DNA of 64,000 nucleotides from Isoetes taiwanensis (GCA_021234155.1 JAJEKV010000030.1:5066050-5130049); one strand, 5' to 3'. Positions 1 through 12,016 are shown, counted from the stretch's first letter. Notes: a model not told the origin generated them from the letters alone. A program made the numbers and translations.

Positions 1-1135
1 GCGATGAGGCTACCATACACCTGCTAGGGTCCAATGAAAAGAGAACCTTGACCACCTTCCAGGCCTTCAGGAGGAGACCCTTAAGAAAAGGTGAAGCATG
101 AGGGAATGGCCGCAAATCCTCAAACAGAGCCCACGGCAAATCGAGCCGGAATAGCCGGCTTCCTAAACACAATAGAGTGACGGCCGATCGCGCTAACAGA
201 GCTAAACCTCGAGGATTGTTGCTCCCCGCAACAACCGCCCGATGAATTTCGACACGGAACCTTTCGTGGTGCAACGACACATCAAGCATACCCAAGCCCC
301 TCACCGTCTGGGACGCACACACTTCCACCATGCTACCTTCATCGTAGCCCCCTCCTCATTCCCTCCCCAAACAAAATTGCGTAATGGTGTCATCCAACTC
401 CTTAATCACACTTTCTCGGGTGCAAGTATGCGAGAGGTCATGCAAATATGAGTGCTACAGAAAGCACCGACTTGGCTACCGTAATCCTACCAGCCATGCC
501 GAAGTTTACTTCCCTCCACCAATTCAAATGTCGCTTAAGATTCTCAGAATGTCTCCTACCAAATTGCCCTAGCATTAATGTCCAAGCCAAATGGTATGCC
601 TAACAGCTTGGCGGTACTGTGGTGTGGCAAGAAGTTAGAGCCCGTGGAAACCGACTCAACCACGCAGGAGGAGGTTCCTCCAAAGCACTACATGGCCGAG
701 CACTTCACCCCGCTTAAGCAAGCATCCCGGTTAAAGAAAAGGCATCCAAAATATTCTTGGTCAGCCTCGGAGATTGGACTCATCCGCATGAAGAAAGAGG
801 AATGTATCATCTCGCAAATTGATCGCAAAACCCGCTATGCGACCCCATCATCCATGCGAGACCTTGCACCACATTGTCGCCAATTGCCACCAAAAAAGTC
901 AAGAGAGAGCTTCGCCACTATAGTGAATGTGAAGGGGGCAAACGGACATCCTTGCCCAATGCCTCTACCCACACAGAGAAGATTGAAGAGGTCTCACCCT
1001 CGACACCACACCGTCGCCCTCTAGCGCATATGTGCAGCCATAACCGCTTCCCCGAAACTAGGCCCGCACCCAAAGGCCTGCATCATATCTGCCAAGATTT
1101 TTGGAGGGTCTGGTCTGCCACGTTTGTAATCTACT
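1..1135 (-). mobile_element. LINE retrotransposon remnant, RT and C-terminal part (reverse strand)
   Basis: Read on the minus strand, this stretch gives pieces of a non-LTR retrotransposon polyprotein in shifting frames. Around 900-1000 there is a GIGQGCPFAPFTFTIVAEAL-like block, which is RT motif 4. At about 790-850 follows DDTFLFLHAD, which fits the catalytic [FY]xDD motif, although the residues before DD are altered. Around 460-580 a stretch with NWW and MAGRITVAKSVLS is typical of the segment after the RT in plant LINEs. From about 330 to 1 a GLGMLDVSLHHERFRVEI-like piece continues off the window edge. Stops and frameshifts are frequent, so it is inactive. It is not the same copy as the forward LINE that follows. 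Confidence 0.8.
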
Positions 1136-1263
1136 AGTGTAACTAGACACATATATCAAAATAGACCCCATGGATATAATTCATGTACTTGTACTTGTGT
1201 GTGTGAATCAAGCTTTGGTATGATTATGCCCACCCCATCAAAAAAAAAAAAAAAAAAAAAAAA
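1136..1263 (+). repeat. Poly(A)-terminated 3' end of a retroposed segment
   Basis: An AT-rich noncoding stretch ends in 24 uninterrupted A residues at 1240-1263. Its orientation is opposite to the LINE to its left, so it probably belongs to a different retroposed element. The sequence just after the A run (ACTAGCAAAA...GCACA.CAG..GGCTT) recurs after another long A run near 40.79 kb. Confidence 0.5.
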
Positions 1264-2239
1264 CTAGCAAAAAGCACACCAGAAGGCTTTAGCAAGGTAA
1301 GGCTTGTTAGGTTTTTCTTTTGACTTCCCTTCGCAAAAGGAACCAGTATTTCTTAGACTTGCTAGGTTGTTGTAGACATGTTGGATGGCTTGGTGCTTTT
1401 GATGTTTGGATTTATTTTGCGTTGGTAAATAGTACTTGCAGCAGCAGGCCCTGCAAGAGCTGTGCTCCCGACTTCACAGGGCCGAGAACGCGGCTCAGAC
1501 CGCTACCCCGCCACAGCCTCCACGCCGGCAGCCAGGCCCCCGCACTGCTGCCCCGCACTCCAGCCACTCCACACCATCCCAGCCACCGCCACCATCCCCC
1601 CAGCACAGGACTCGACCCTCGCCCACCTTTTGACCCGCCAGACCGCGAACCCGTGAGCGCAGCGAGAGGCCCACACCGTAGTCCGAGGCATGCGAACAAA
1701 TCGGGGGAGAGTTCGCCTACAACATCCGAACACATTCTCAATCGGATGACATTCCCGGCCGCTTCACATTTCTCGAAAGCAGCCCGTCATGGGGCTCGGG
1801 CCACCGTCGCGGACTGCATTGTCATATTCACGGTTGCGGATGCACAGCGTGATGATGCCATATTGCGCCAGGCTGATCGTCGGCGGGGACATCCTCAGAC
1901 GTGGACCGGACTCACACCCGCGTAAATGAGGCACGCAGCATTTTAAGCTTGTCGGTCGGAGGCATTCGCCACCGGGGTGCCGCAGATTGGTTCGGCGCGG
2001 GATGCACATTTTCCCGGCAAATCAAGCTCCGCCGCAAACCCGCAGCCCCAACCCTTGTACCACGGGCCCCGCTTCTCCTACCACGCCCCCTTCTCCCCTT
2101 TCCCTACTCCTGCTCCCTCACGCACTCCATGCCCTCCTCACCACGCCGCCTCCGCCCATCTACTTCTCACTCGACCTCTCCTCGCTTCCCTCCCCCCCGA
2201 CTCAGTCGGGCAGATACCATCCCTCGCGACAAATAGGAA

Positions 2240-3120
2240 TTGTGCCTCCGGGTGGTCTCATGGAATTGTCGAGGCTTCCCTTGGCGTAAGGGGACACCAA
2301 CTCCGTGGCGTGGAGATATGGATCTCATCTTTCTCATGGAGACATGGGAGCATCCCGGCACAAGCACTGACCGGGCCGGGTTACCAACATTTCTGGTCTT
2401 CAATACTGTCAGAAATGAGGGGAGTCATGGTGGAGTGGCTTGCTACTACCGGACAACCTTGGCACATTCGGGTTACCCTCCAGAAGACGCATTGACACAC
2501 AACCGGTACTTGTGGGTTCGTGGTGCATAATACCGGTGGCAACCCTCTTTTTCTGGCACCTGTTATTTCCCTCACGCCAGAGCACCTTCTATCGTAGCCA
2601 CCCCGATGCGGATAGGATGGACCCTTATGTCGATCTATATGATGACATACAAAGAAGACCGCCAGCTTGGGTAGGGTCGCCCCTTCTTGAGATTTCAATG
2701 CACCTGGACAGAGTAGAGCAGCCCATGCGACTTGACCCCTCCGACGATGTCCTCAGCCTTACGCTGCTAGCAACCCTCGCCACGCAGGATCGGATGACAG
2801 CCAGTCACTCGCTTTGGCGCATAGGTTGCTCCCGCTATGTGGTATTTTTTGACTTGATAATTTGCAATGGCTCACACAAAGGGTCCCGATTCTCGCAAAG
2901 TGCACATGCATGTGACAATCGGGGAGGGTCTAGTGTGGTGGACTATGTGCTCAGAAGTTGCGCAAGATATGCATCTCATCGGTCCGCTTCCCGTGGGCAC
3001 AGACAAGCCGGGATGAGGAGGTCGACTGTGATCACCTCCCACTTTATTTGGACCTGGTTTGGCAAGCCGCCGAAACCCCACTATGCCAGCCCCTCGCCGC
3101 CCTCGGGCTGAGACTAGATT
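2240..3120 (+). pseudogene. LINE endonuclease domain, frameshifted
   Basis: The first segment (2240-2530) begins with VVSWNCRGF and continues with DLIFLMETWE, the N-terminal signature of APE-type endonucleases in LINEs, in which the asparagine and glutamate belong to the active site. It then reads GGVACYYRTTL, also typical. A second segment in another frame (about 2620-2960) carries an AHLDRVEQP-like block (the GDFN region) and a later VVDYVL block near 2935. At least two frame changes separate these pieces. The domain would nick target DNA to prime reverse transcription; this copy cannot make an intact product. Confidence 0.8.
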
Positions 3121-3879
3121 ATGAGCGTGCGCAGGACTACGCCGAGATGCTCATGGACGCCTCCCCGCAATTTTGGCGGACCTCCACACTAGAGCAGCCA
3201 GATGCACCGGTGACTTATTACTGGATGCAAATGACAGTGCTTTTGGCAGACCCGGGTCAACAACATTCCCGTAGAACCCATGGTTTGATGCGAGTGTAAA
3301 GAACGCATAGCGGCAGCTTCGCCACATTCTCGATCCAGTGTACCCGCCAGGTGCCACCACACGCATCGCCATTCCATCCGGAAGGGAGACAAAGGCGCGG
3401 TACCTTGCCGTGCATCGGGGGAGATGTTCTACCGCCGACACTCATCCTCGAACCTTTGGCGCAGAGTGCCAAGGGCCAGCCAAAACCTGTGGGACATCAC
3501 ACCCGGCAAAGGGATCAATACTTGCAAAGCCTCTATGACCCGCCAGGACGCCAGACGCCATACCCCTGGGATGGCCCCCCATTGGTTCTCCTCGTGGAGG
3601 AGGATGTTGAGGAGGGCCCCTCGAACGGCCGGCTAATGGGAAGGCGGTGACCTCGGCGGTATGCGTGTGCCGAAAGTTACTCAAATGGGCGGGCAGCTTG
3701 TGCCGGGTCCCTCACCAACCAATGCTCAACAGCATTGCAGAAGGTCTCCCGACAATGGACCACAAGCGGGGTTGTTCCACCACAAGGCGGGCGACCCACA
3801 CCGTCCTACCACCACGGATGATCATGGTCGGGCTTCAAGATTTGCCAAACCGCTATCGGCATTCTCGAAAGCAAAGCTA

Positions 3880-4790
3880 GCTGACCATTTGGCGAGGGGC
3901 ACAGATGTGCGAAGCCCCTCACACAAAGTGTGCTTTAGACCCCCGTACCAACGATTGACCATATCTTTACACCGCGGGCAATCGATTGAAGACAAAATTT
4001 AATCATCTAGGGACTTGTATTGTTGCTTGTGGACTTCGCTGGCTTTTGATACGCGTTCCCCGAAAAGTCGTGGCTAAACTGGCCAACCGGGCTCCCGCCT
4101 CGTGCGTAATGCCATATACAGGTTGTATGAGAGTTGTTTTGGCGGGATGCACCGACGGGCCAAGCATTCACCAAGTAGTATCGGGGTCCCAGGGTTGCCC
4201 CCTCGCCAACACTTTTTGGCCTCTACATTGATCGCTTAGAGCCCCGCTTTATCGAAAGCATGGGGGATGGAATACGCTTGCACTGTGTCATCCACCAGCT
4301 CATCTATGCGACGATGTTGGCTGGCCGGGCCCACACCCGAAGCTATGCGTCTCACCGGATGCCCTAGACACATTTTGTCGCTACGACATGCGCGCGTGAA
4401 TCCGCCAAGACCAGGGTGGTTCTCATATCCTCTTCACGCCACCCCATGCCTCCCGCACTCACATATCGGGACAGCCTGGGGCGCCACGCCCACCTACAAG
4501 TACCTAGGGGGTGGAGTTCCCTCCTTGCTCACTGGAGGGAGGCGTCTATCCGCTTATGGGTGACAAAAGGCCGGAAAGCGCTTTATGCCATGCGTAACAA
4601 CAGCCACCAAGCGAGCTCTATGATTGGGGCCATCGGGCCATCTCTGCTCGCACCGGGTCGAGCCCGGCCCTTCAGACGGGTCGAGGTTTGGGGCCCGGCC
4701 GCCTCTTTGGCGACTGGAATGACTTGGAGCAGATGCGTAAGGCATTTTTGGCACGCACTTGGGTGAAACCTTCGCCCCCATCGACACCGC
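3880..4790 (+). pseudogene. LINE reverse transcriptase domain, frameshifted
   Basis: Ordered RT landmarks are visible across frames: an IDHIFT block near 3955, a degraded VDF..AF-like block near 4020-4050, NAIYRLYE-like sequence near 4110, SQGCPLANTF near 4190-4215 followed by LYIDRLE, and IRLHCVIHQLIYA near 4272-4310. The catalytic YADD expected right after LIYA is destroyed by what looks like a one-base deletion near 4308. A YKYLG block near 4495 and a GRLFGDWNDLEQMRKAF block near 4700 match the thumb and downstream region of plant LINEs. The copy is inactive. Confidence 0.8.
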
Positions 4791-5389
4791 CGCGGAAATC
4801 GATTCTTGCCGCTTCAGCCGGCAGCCCTTGATAGACACATCGCCTATTTTCGTAAAGTGGTTACTATGGGTGATGCTCTGGCCCCCGCACCCGGCTTACA
4901 CCGTGGGCAATGGGTCCGCAGCGCTTAGGGCCTATTGGAGGGTAAGAGAGATCGCTGGTTCGCCAGATGGAACGCGGCAGAGCACGATGCGCGCAGGTGG
5001 ACACGCCGATCGTGGGATGCCTGGGGAGTACCTAGACGCTTTGTTTCCTTGGCAAGCTCGGGACCCCGGGCGCTCTAGAGCATGTCAAAACGCCCATTAC
5101 AAGGAGCACATCAACCCCGGTGTTAGCCCGGCCCACAAAACTTACCAAGGCTCTCCCACCGCCTCGAAAAAGCACTCATTGCCTCCATTCGCACAGTGCC
5201 CACCATCTTCGTGATCGAGATCGGGCAGTGGATTGGGGAGCCCCCGCCAGACAGCTCGCAAGGCCGCCAAACGGGTGCCATTGAGGATGAGTCTCACACT
5301 TTCCGTGAGTTGCCCGTTCACCGATCCGCCGATACGCCCCCCTAGTACGGCCGGACTTGCCCTTACATTTGCTGATGAACACACCGCCA

Positions 5390-5706
5390 AGACGCGCCCC
5401 GGGTCGCATATCTCGTGAGATACCGACTCGCGAGGTCACCTTTGCCCCTCACCGGCCGCCGCCGATTAGGGCACTACGGTCTTGGGTATGACCAGATATA
5501 TTTGGGTGTTTCGCATTTCATATGTTAGATTAGCTTTGTCGCCAGGCCGATTGTTGCCATGGTTTTTCCTCGAAACCCTTCGGGCGGGTTTTTAATCCGG
5601 CAAGAATCCGCTTGTTTGCTTTTTTGTATTGGGTCCCATAGACCGATTGGTCTCCGTGGACGATAAAAGTACCTTCCTTCCTTCCTTCCTTCCTTCCTTC
5701 CTTCCT
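5390..5706 (+). repeat. LINE 3' tail ending in (TTCC)n microsatellite
   Basis: The tail contains GGGTCCCATAGACCGATTGG and GTCTCC.GTGGACG, then the microsatellite at 5672-5706. The same end, inverted, lies at about 40912-41000 but is followed there by AATAG/TATTC repeats instead of TTCC. Confidence 0.75.
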
Positions 5707-8700
5707 AAGTTTCTCATTTGGCCTATATACTTCTTCATAGTTGGTTTGCATGTTTGGCTTGGTCTGCAAGTCTGCACGTTGGTCTGCACGTCTGCACATT
5801 TGTGTTCTTTTTGGCATGTGCCTAATTGAACGTTTCGAGTTTTGTTTCGGTTGTTTATCAAACAATAGCATTTGCAACTATGTTACATGAAATGAATTGT
5901 GACTAGAAACAATATGCTCAAATAGAATAGAACATTGATAGTACATTGAAGGTATATGGTTACAACTTTAGACTATTGGCATGTTGTTCAATTCCTCCAT
6001 GACCTATGGACACTATGTTTAGGTTGCTTCCTTGAGCTGCCATCGGGCCAGAGGATTCTCTATTGTTAGGTATACATAAGATGATTGGGTTGGCTTATCC
6101 AAATTCTTCTGTCAAAACTATTTGACTGGTTTAGTGAAGCCCATATGTTTATTTGTGCTCTCAAAGCACATGATTCCAAGATATTTTCCAGCTTTGCGTA
6201 TTGTTTTGTAACAAAACTTGCAGTATTAAGCATGGAAGTTAGATGAATTATATAGCAAGAAGCTTTAGATAGTCTTCACCGAACGGATAATATTACAAGA
6301 TCAACACATGAATTCCTCATTCAAAGTTGATGTCATAAACTGCCATTGAATTTTAAAATTGAAAATCTTACAGTTTATTCTATACCACCTCGGATTTTGT
6401 TGAGGTGTTGCATCTCAGATTTCGGTGAGGTGGAGGTGTGACGTCGATATGCTTTAATTGCGAGAAAGGCTATAGATTAGGCAGTTATGGACTTAATGTC
6501 ATTCAACTGTGGTTATTTGGAAGTAGATTTGGTTTTGTGGGGTTTTGATTTCCTTATTTTAAGCTTTGACACTCTGCAATTAAAGTTGTTGCTTATCAAT
6601 TGCTCAAGATTTATTGTATCAAACAATGCAGATTCTTGTCCAATAGAACTTAAAAAAAGTGAAAAAAATGGTGAAATGAGTTTTTTCATGATGCTAAAGT
6701 AGCAAACACATGTGCTACTAAAATAATGAAAACTAACATTACATCTTGTGTTTTGTTGCTTGAAGGCTTCCAAAGCAACAACAATTCCATACTTAAAGAC
6801 TTGGAATCCTCGGGTCCAATAAAGGCCAAATATTTAAAACTTGCCTTTAATTGCTAGATACATGCATACTCTCTATATATTCCATTACGTTACTGAAAGC
6901 CATGTAAACATTTATAGAAGCATCTACCACTAGCATCTTAAGGCGAATACATTTCTAGGAATGCATGGTCGATAAACACAAAACTTCTTATACAACCAAT
7001 GTAAAAGACTTTTTTACTTAAATATTACCTCCTTGTTTCTGTTAAAAGGAAGTTCATGGACAAATATAACTACCCGTATTACATCATGCTGCAAAGATGC
7101 TTTTCATGCAGTTGGTATTTTGATGTGTAATTTTAGGGAAGTCACATCCCTATCTAGCTTGCCATCTCCAAACATCATGACATTCAACAAGCAAGCAGAT
7201 GATGTTCTACGTACTTGAAAAACCACTTTAGGTGCATTAGAGGGACTGTAGCGCAAGTTAGTCTTTTCCATGAATCAGTTGTTTGAAAGGACACTCTACT
7301 CATGGCTGTGTCACTATCCTGAATTTTAGAAGTGAAGATTGCCATAAAGCTCTAAAGTGGCTTCTTGAATCCTAAAGGTTTGTGCTTAAGCTTCTTCTGC
7401 AAGTCTCAGAGTGCTTGTAATGAATTGCCACCAAAGGTAAAACAGAAATACCATAAATGTGAATAGCAGGGGACAACACCAGAATTGATTGTTTCCCCTT
7501 GATAAGGAGCGTTTAGAACTAAGTAAAGGTCATGATGTAACCTATTACACGAAAATGGTCCTGGTAATTGGATGACAATACCCAATCTCAGAAAAACCAG
7601 AAGATGCAACAAGAGATATTTTGTCTTCTGCAGCACTGTCATAGCAAGATGATAAAGCTTAAAGAATAGATGCTTGCATACTCTGCATTAAGAGCTTTGC
7701 AACTTCCTTGAGTTGAGCAGCATTCTATGAGTTGAGCCAAATCTTTTGTTAAGTGCACTAATGATCCATAACAGATTCAGATTTACAAATCAAACGATAT
7801 CCAATGCCACACTTTCTTAGAGACTTTTCCAGCGAGCCCCACAACTCTTATCTAGCAAGAGCCATGTATTCAACAACAATAGAGCTTCATCTTTACCCAC
7901 AGTCAAATTTCTGCTCTAATTCACCATCATAAGTTTGGAAATAAAGATAAGCAAAGACAAAAAGACATACTTCAGAGAAAATGTAATGCAAAGATGTCTC
8001 TAATCGATCTGCATGGTCATGGCATGCTTGGATGTAGAGTGATCAGTTGAAGGTGCCCAGTGGCCCAAAAAGCTCCATGCAGTAACAACAGTGTTAAGAG
8101 TACGACGAGGCAAGCAACTATCTTTCATGTCCCTTATTTCCCTCTATACGTACAACGGAAAAAAATTAATTGCTCTCAAGTTTTAAAGAAATAACATTAT
8201 CTCTTACACCTGGAATAGATTTGCATCTAAAACATGGGAAGCATGGACATAATAAGGTAAACAACCAAGTCTTACATGCAGCTTCTCGCCATGGATCCAC
8301 GAGAACACTGGGCATCAATATACTCCAAATAACAACTGAACCTTTGTGAAGCTTGTTGGCTGGCCGTAAGAATTTTAACATAACTTTCAAATGCAAGCTC
8401 TATCCTTGCAGCAAGAATATCCATTGAAAAGATCAAGGAAAGGCCTAAGAATATTGCTAGGCACACGATTTTCATATTCCTACTATAAATGGCCTAAATA
8501 TGGCAAAATGCATTTGTTGTTCTAATTTTACAAAAGTAGCAGGGCCATAACTTCAAAGACACAAACTCTGTTTCTCAAGCATGAGCGTGCATTGGAAAGC
8601 TCAATGAATGATCTACAAAAGTCGCTAGGTACATATTTTTCAAATTCATTGTGTAAGCATGTCAAATAAACCAAAATGTTTCTAAATCCAAGGCCTCCTT

Positions 8701-10863
8701 AATTACGAATGTTGTATATACTTGGCAAAAGGAATAAACTCAAACTGAAAGTTAAATTGGAAATCCAACCACAGATGTATGTATGTTACATGGGATTGTC
8801 AAAAATACAAAAAACAAAGAAGCAAGCCGGTCTCCTGTTTGGAACTCACGCCTTTACTACCATCTTTCAATTTCATGGCTTTGACTCTTTTGCTTTGCTC
8901 TCCCAAATGACCGAATCAGATTATCGCATGTAAATAAGAAAGATATCTCATCAATATCTTTGGTCTTGAAACAGATCAAGTAGAACAGTTACCTTTTTGT
9001 TGACATAAGAAATTTGCACAACCATTCCTTGTTGAGACGCAATGGATACCATGTCTTGCTTAGCGGCATGACTCAGACCCACTTTAACTCATCACCAGGC
9101 ACCTGCCAATAAGTATTTGCAGAAGCACAAAGATAGAAATGGCCACAAGATCAAAGAGAACCAAGTCAATGTTTGCCACAAACCAACTGAATGGAAACTA
9201 TGCCTTGTGACCGGATGGAAGAGAATGACTCCGAAAAAGTCCTCCTTATGAATCAATTTTCCGTCAAAACTTTATCAGTGCTCATCCTCTATAAAACACA
9301 CTTACCAAACAGAAAGAAACCAAGCAAAAAGTGAAGAAATGTGAAGGAAACTGTATGGGGTTTGGAAATCGGCATTCATTTTCTATTTTTTTAATTTTTC
9401 CTTTACATTTTTTCCTTGAAGAAATTGGCATGCACTGCAGAAAACTCCGTGAGCAAGAAAATGGCTCGGTCCTTGGAGACAATCCAGAAGGAAAAGCTAA
9501 ACACCTACTCCCACAACAATAACGCAAACCACGAGCACGGTGAAGAAAGCAAATCACAAGCACGATGAAGCACGATGAAGAACACAATGTGCTAGGGCCA
9601 CGCCGAAAGCTCTTCGGCAGAGCTTCAAAGGAGGCTTGAAAAAAAGAAAAGGAAGTTACTCCGTGACCCTTTCCATATCTCCGTGCCCATTTTTGGCAGA
9701 TTTTCTAATTTTACTGGCCTTAGATTTGCAAAAGCCAAGATCTGATGGTGCAAAATAAGGCACATCAAATTTTGATGACATGGAAATTACACGTGGATAG
9801 GCTAGAATTGCAAGAAAAGTTGTAGGCCCGGTAGGGCTGGTGTGCTAAAAAAAAAAAACGGGGAGGCAAAAGAACACCACGACAATCGGTAGCTAGGTGA
9901 TATGTCATCTAAGATTTAGGCAAAGTTCACAGAGTTCACAGACTTGAGTCTGTGGTCTAATATTGAGATTGCCATTTAACATTGGGTTGATTCACGCACT
10001 TGAGTCTGTCATATTAGCTAGTTCACCAATATAGTTACTTCGTAGTTTTTAAATGGCTCAAAGTATTAAATCTACTACTACTACTTATAGAATTCATAGA
10101 ATTGAATCTTTGTCTTGAGTTTTGTTAGGTTAGCTCTAAATGATTCATATAGTTGAGCCTACCTAAGTATAGGCATAAGTTAGCAAGCCGGCATTTCATT
10201 AATCAAATGTTACTGTCCTCTGCCAACATTGTTAAACATTCTTTACGTCTTGTCAATTAGCATTTGGAACATCCTGGGTTTCATCATTAAAGTTTCTTCC
10301 TAATTCTATCATAAGGAAAATAGAATCGTACTACTACTACATAGTTATAATGAATAAAAGCCAGTGTTCTGCATTTTGTTTTTGCTTGGAGCAAGTAGCA
10401 AGGCACTCGTTGGAGCTTGCTGAGGTCACTATATTAACCTTACATTTTTCAAACACGTATGAGAAAAAATGGTTAAGACATTAAGACCATGAAATATGAA
10501 AATTCTCATGACCATTAAAATAAGATTTTAGTAGCGGGAGTATCTATTTGATTCGCAATAGGATGTGATGTTTCATAGTTCCATTAATCCATTGCACCTT
10601 TGAGAGAAACCAAACTCTTATTGAACAGTTGAGACATGATGATGGTTAACCAAGTTAATCTACTGTGCTTCAGCTGTATAGTGTAGAGCAGCTTAGCTAT
10701 ACCATGCACTTACATCCGTAGCGCCTCGCTCAAAAACTAGAATTTAGTTTTTAGACCAGGCGCGACGCGCGAGATCTTGCACATTATTGAGCATTATAAA
10801 TCAAGCAGGGCGGGGCCTTATGATTTCATTAGCTACCTGGATGTAGCGCCATTTTATTGACAG
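5707..10863. other. AT-rich stretch without a recognisable gene
   Basis: No reading frame here resembles a known protein. Short ORFs on both strands are those expected by chance in AT-rich DNA. I see only minor repeats, for example a duplicated short motif near 6390-6430 and a 12-base A run at 9847. An ORF at 8272-8475 on the minus strand has a hydrophobic start but no recognisable family. Confidence 0.5.
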
Positions 10864-11065
10864 ATTCTTGTGGCAACTAGAGTGTTCCCAAAAATCTTTA
10901 TATGCCTCAAGGATGCTGATTGTCAGGTGCGCAAGCAAGCTGCAATTGTTATTAGGGAAGTTGCAAAGCATACACCCCAATTGGCACAATTCATTGTTAG
11001 TGCTGGCGGTGTGACAATACTCGTTGATAATGCTGCAGAAAGCACAGGAGATGCTCATTTACCTG
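10864..11065 (+). CDS. SPAG6/PF16-like exon (axonemal central-apparatus armadillo protein)
   Basis: A single open segment reads ILVATRVFPKIFICLKDADC near its start, then VRKQAAIVIREVAKHTPQLA, then FIVSAGGVTILVDNAAES and ends at DAHLPG. This matches the armadillo repeats of SPAG6 (Chlamydomonas PF16), where VFP.ILLCLKD, VRK.A...IREIAKHTPELA and NAGG...LPGIM occur in the same order. The segment begins after an AG (10862-10863) and ends at a GT donor (11066-11067) exactly where the conserved LPG|IM would continue. The protein stabilises the central pair of motile flagella. Neighbouring exons were not found within several kilobases, so this is either one exon of an intron-rich gene or an isolated relic. 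The exon itself has no frameshift. Identity is confident; functionality is not. Confidence 0.8.
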
Positions 11066-11589
11066 GTGCTCCACCAAGTCATAATTTCCTACTTTCTGCC
11101 AATTAGCAACTTTTAAAACAAATTGCCTGCCTAAAATTTGGAACCTTGAAGTCCTATCTTTGTATAGTTATCATCCGAGAGAAATACAAAGACCTAAAAA
11201 TTTGGATTTTTGTTAGCAATAACTTTTGAGAAACGCTTCTTCATATCGATGTAGACTATGGCATATTAGTTAAAATAGGTAACGTCTCCGAAATTTTGTC
11301 ATGCTACAGATTTTCATTTCCTTCCACCTTCCAAAAGGTTCATTGACTAAAATGGGTAATGGATATCATTGATCTTCTTTTTTCCTCTAACGCATAATAC
11401 AACAGGTTATAAACCAGTAGGCATGTATGCTAAGCGTTTATTGATTGTCATAAAATATGCATAAACAGCCAGGCATTGGAACCACCATATGGTTGTTCTG
11501 AGGAACACGTTACCTGGTTGCTCTTTGCTCTTAGTCCTAGTTTCTCTTAATATTTTTCCTGATGCGGAAGTGACATGTATTTTGTCTAG

Positions 11590-11676
11590 GTTGGCCCAAC
11601 AACATTTGGAGTCACAGGTCAATATAATTACCAGTTTTCTTCAAAGTCCAAAGATCAGGTTATGGCAAAAAGAAAG
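11590..11676 (+). CDS. Possible small exon, family not recognised
   Basis: An 87-base segment between an AG acceptor (TTTGTCTAG) and a GT donor (AAAG|GTTTGT) reads open for 29 codons in phase 0, beginning VGPTTFGVTGQYNY and ending DQVMAKRK. The balanced composition looks more like coding sequence than the surrounding DNA. It lies 525 bases after the SPAG6-like exon on the same strand, but I cannot place it in SPAG6. It could be chance. Confidence 0.25.
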
Positions 11677-11738
11677 GTTTGTCACTAGCTAATTAGCCTA
11701 ACAGAAATCATGGAAGCCCATTTGAATTTGCATCATAA

Positions 11739-11937
11739 TTTAAAAAAGGGAAAACTACCAAAATACCCCTATGAGTTTGTGTAATTACCAAAATACCCTT
11801 ATGAGTTTGAAAATTACCAAACTGCCCTTGTGTATAGTAGGTGTGTAGGGGCATTTTGGTAATTTTAAAACTCATAAGGGCATTTTAGTAATTACACAAA
11901 CTCAGAGGGGTAGTTTGGTAGTTTTCCCTTTAAAAAA
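11739..11937. mobile_element. Foldback MITE with 9-bp target duplication (Mutator-like)
   Basis: The element at 11748-11928 (181 bp) is almost entirely two inverted arms of about 85 bases, starting GGGAAAACTACCAAA and ending TTTGGTAGTTTTCCC, with few mismatches. It is flanked on both sides by the 9-base direct repeat TTTAAAAAA (11739-11747 and 11929-11937). A 9-bp duplication with long terminal inverted repeats is the hallmark of Mutator-type nonautonomous elements. There is no coding capacity. Confidence 0.85.
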
Positions 11938-12016
11938 TGATTGTAGGATGCATGCAGTTGTGGTTTCCATATGGATAAAATGATTGTAGGATGCATGCAT
12001 TGTGGTTTCCATATTA
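11937..12016 (+). repeat. Direct duplication next to the MITE
   Basis: ATGATTGTAGGATGCATGCA followed by TTGTGGTTTCCATAT occurs twice in tandem, separated by about 10 bases, immediately to the right of the MITE target duplication. Confidence 0.8.

Larger units (their letters stand above)
1264..5706 (+). mobile_element. Near full-length degenerate LINE (non-LTR retrotransposon)
   Basis: Forward-strand pieces appear in the order expected of a plant LINE: a proline-rich N-terminal region (about 1.43-2.2 kb), an APE-type endonuclease (2.24-3.1 kb), an RT (about 3.9-4.8 kb), a C-terminal region (4.8-5.4 kb), an untranslated tail and then a TTCC microsatellite. Reading frames shift many times, so no long ORF survives. 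The region is GC-rich compared with the AT-rich DNA to its right. The tail at 5560-5672 matches, in inverted orientation, the end of a second copy at 40.9 kb, so the family and its 3' end can be defined from this window. The exact 5' end is uncertain, somewhere between 1264 and about 1440. Confidence 0.8.

Noticed and set aside
1320-1925. Long proline/serine-rich ORF (201 codons)
   Set aside because: It lies in the GC-rich 5' part of the frame-broken LINE, where long ORFs arise on both strands; no domain is visible.
9282-9587. Cysteine- and phenylalanine-rich minus-strand ORF with a hydrophobic end
   Set aside because: It arises from a T-rich stretch read on the opposite strand, with no signal or domain architecture.
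10801-11058. Minus-strand ORF opposite the SPAG6-like exon
   Set aside because: It is the antisense shadow of a clearly recognisable exon.
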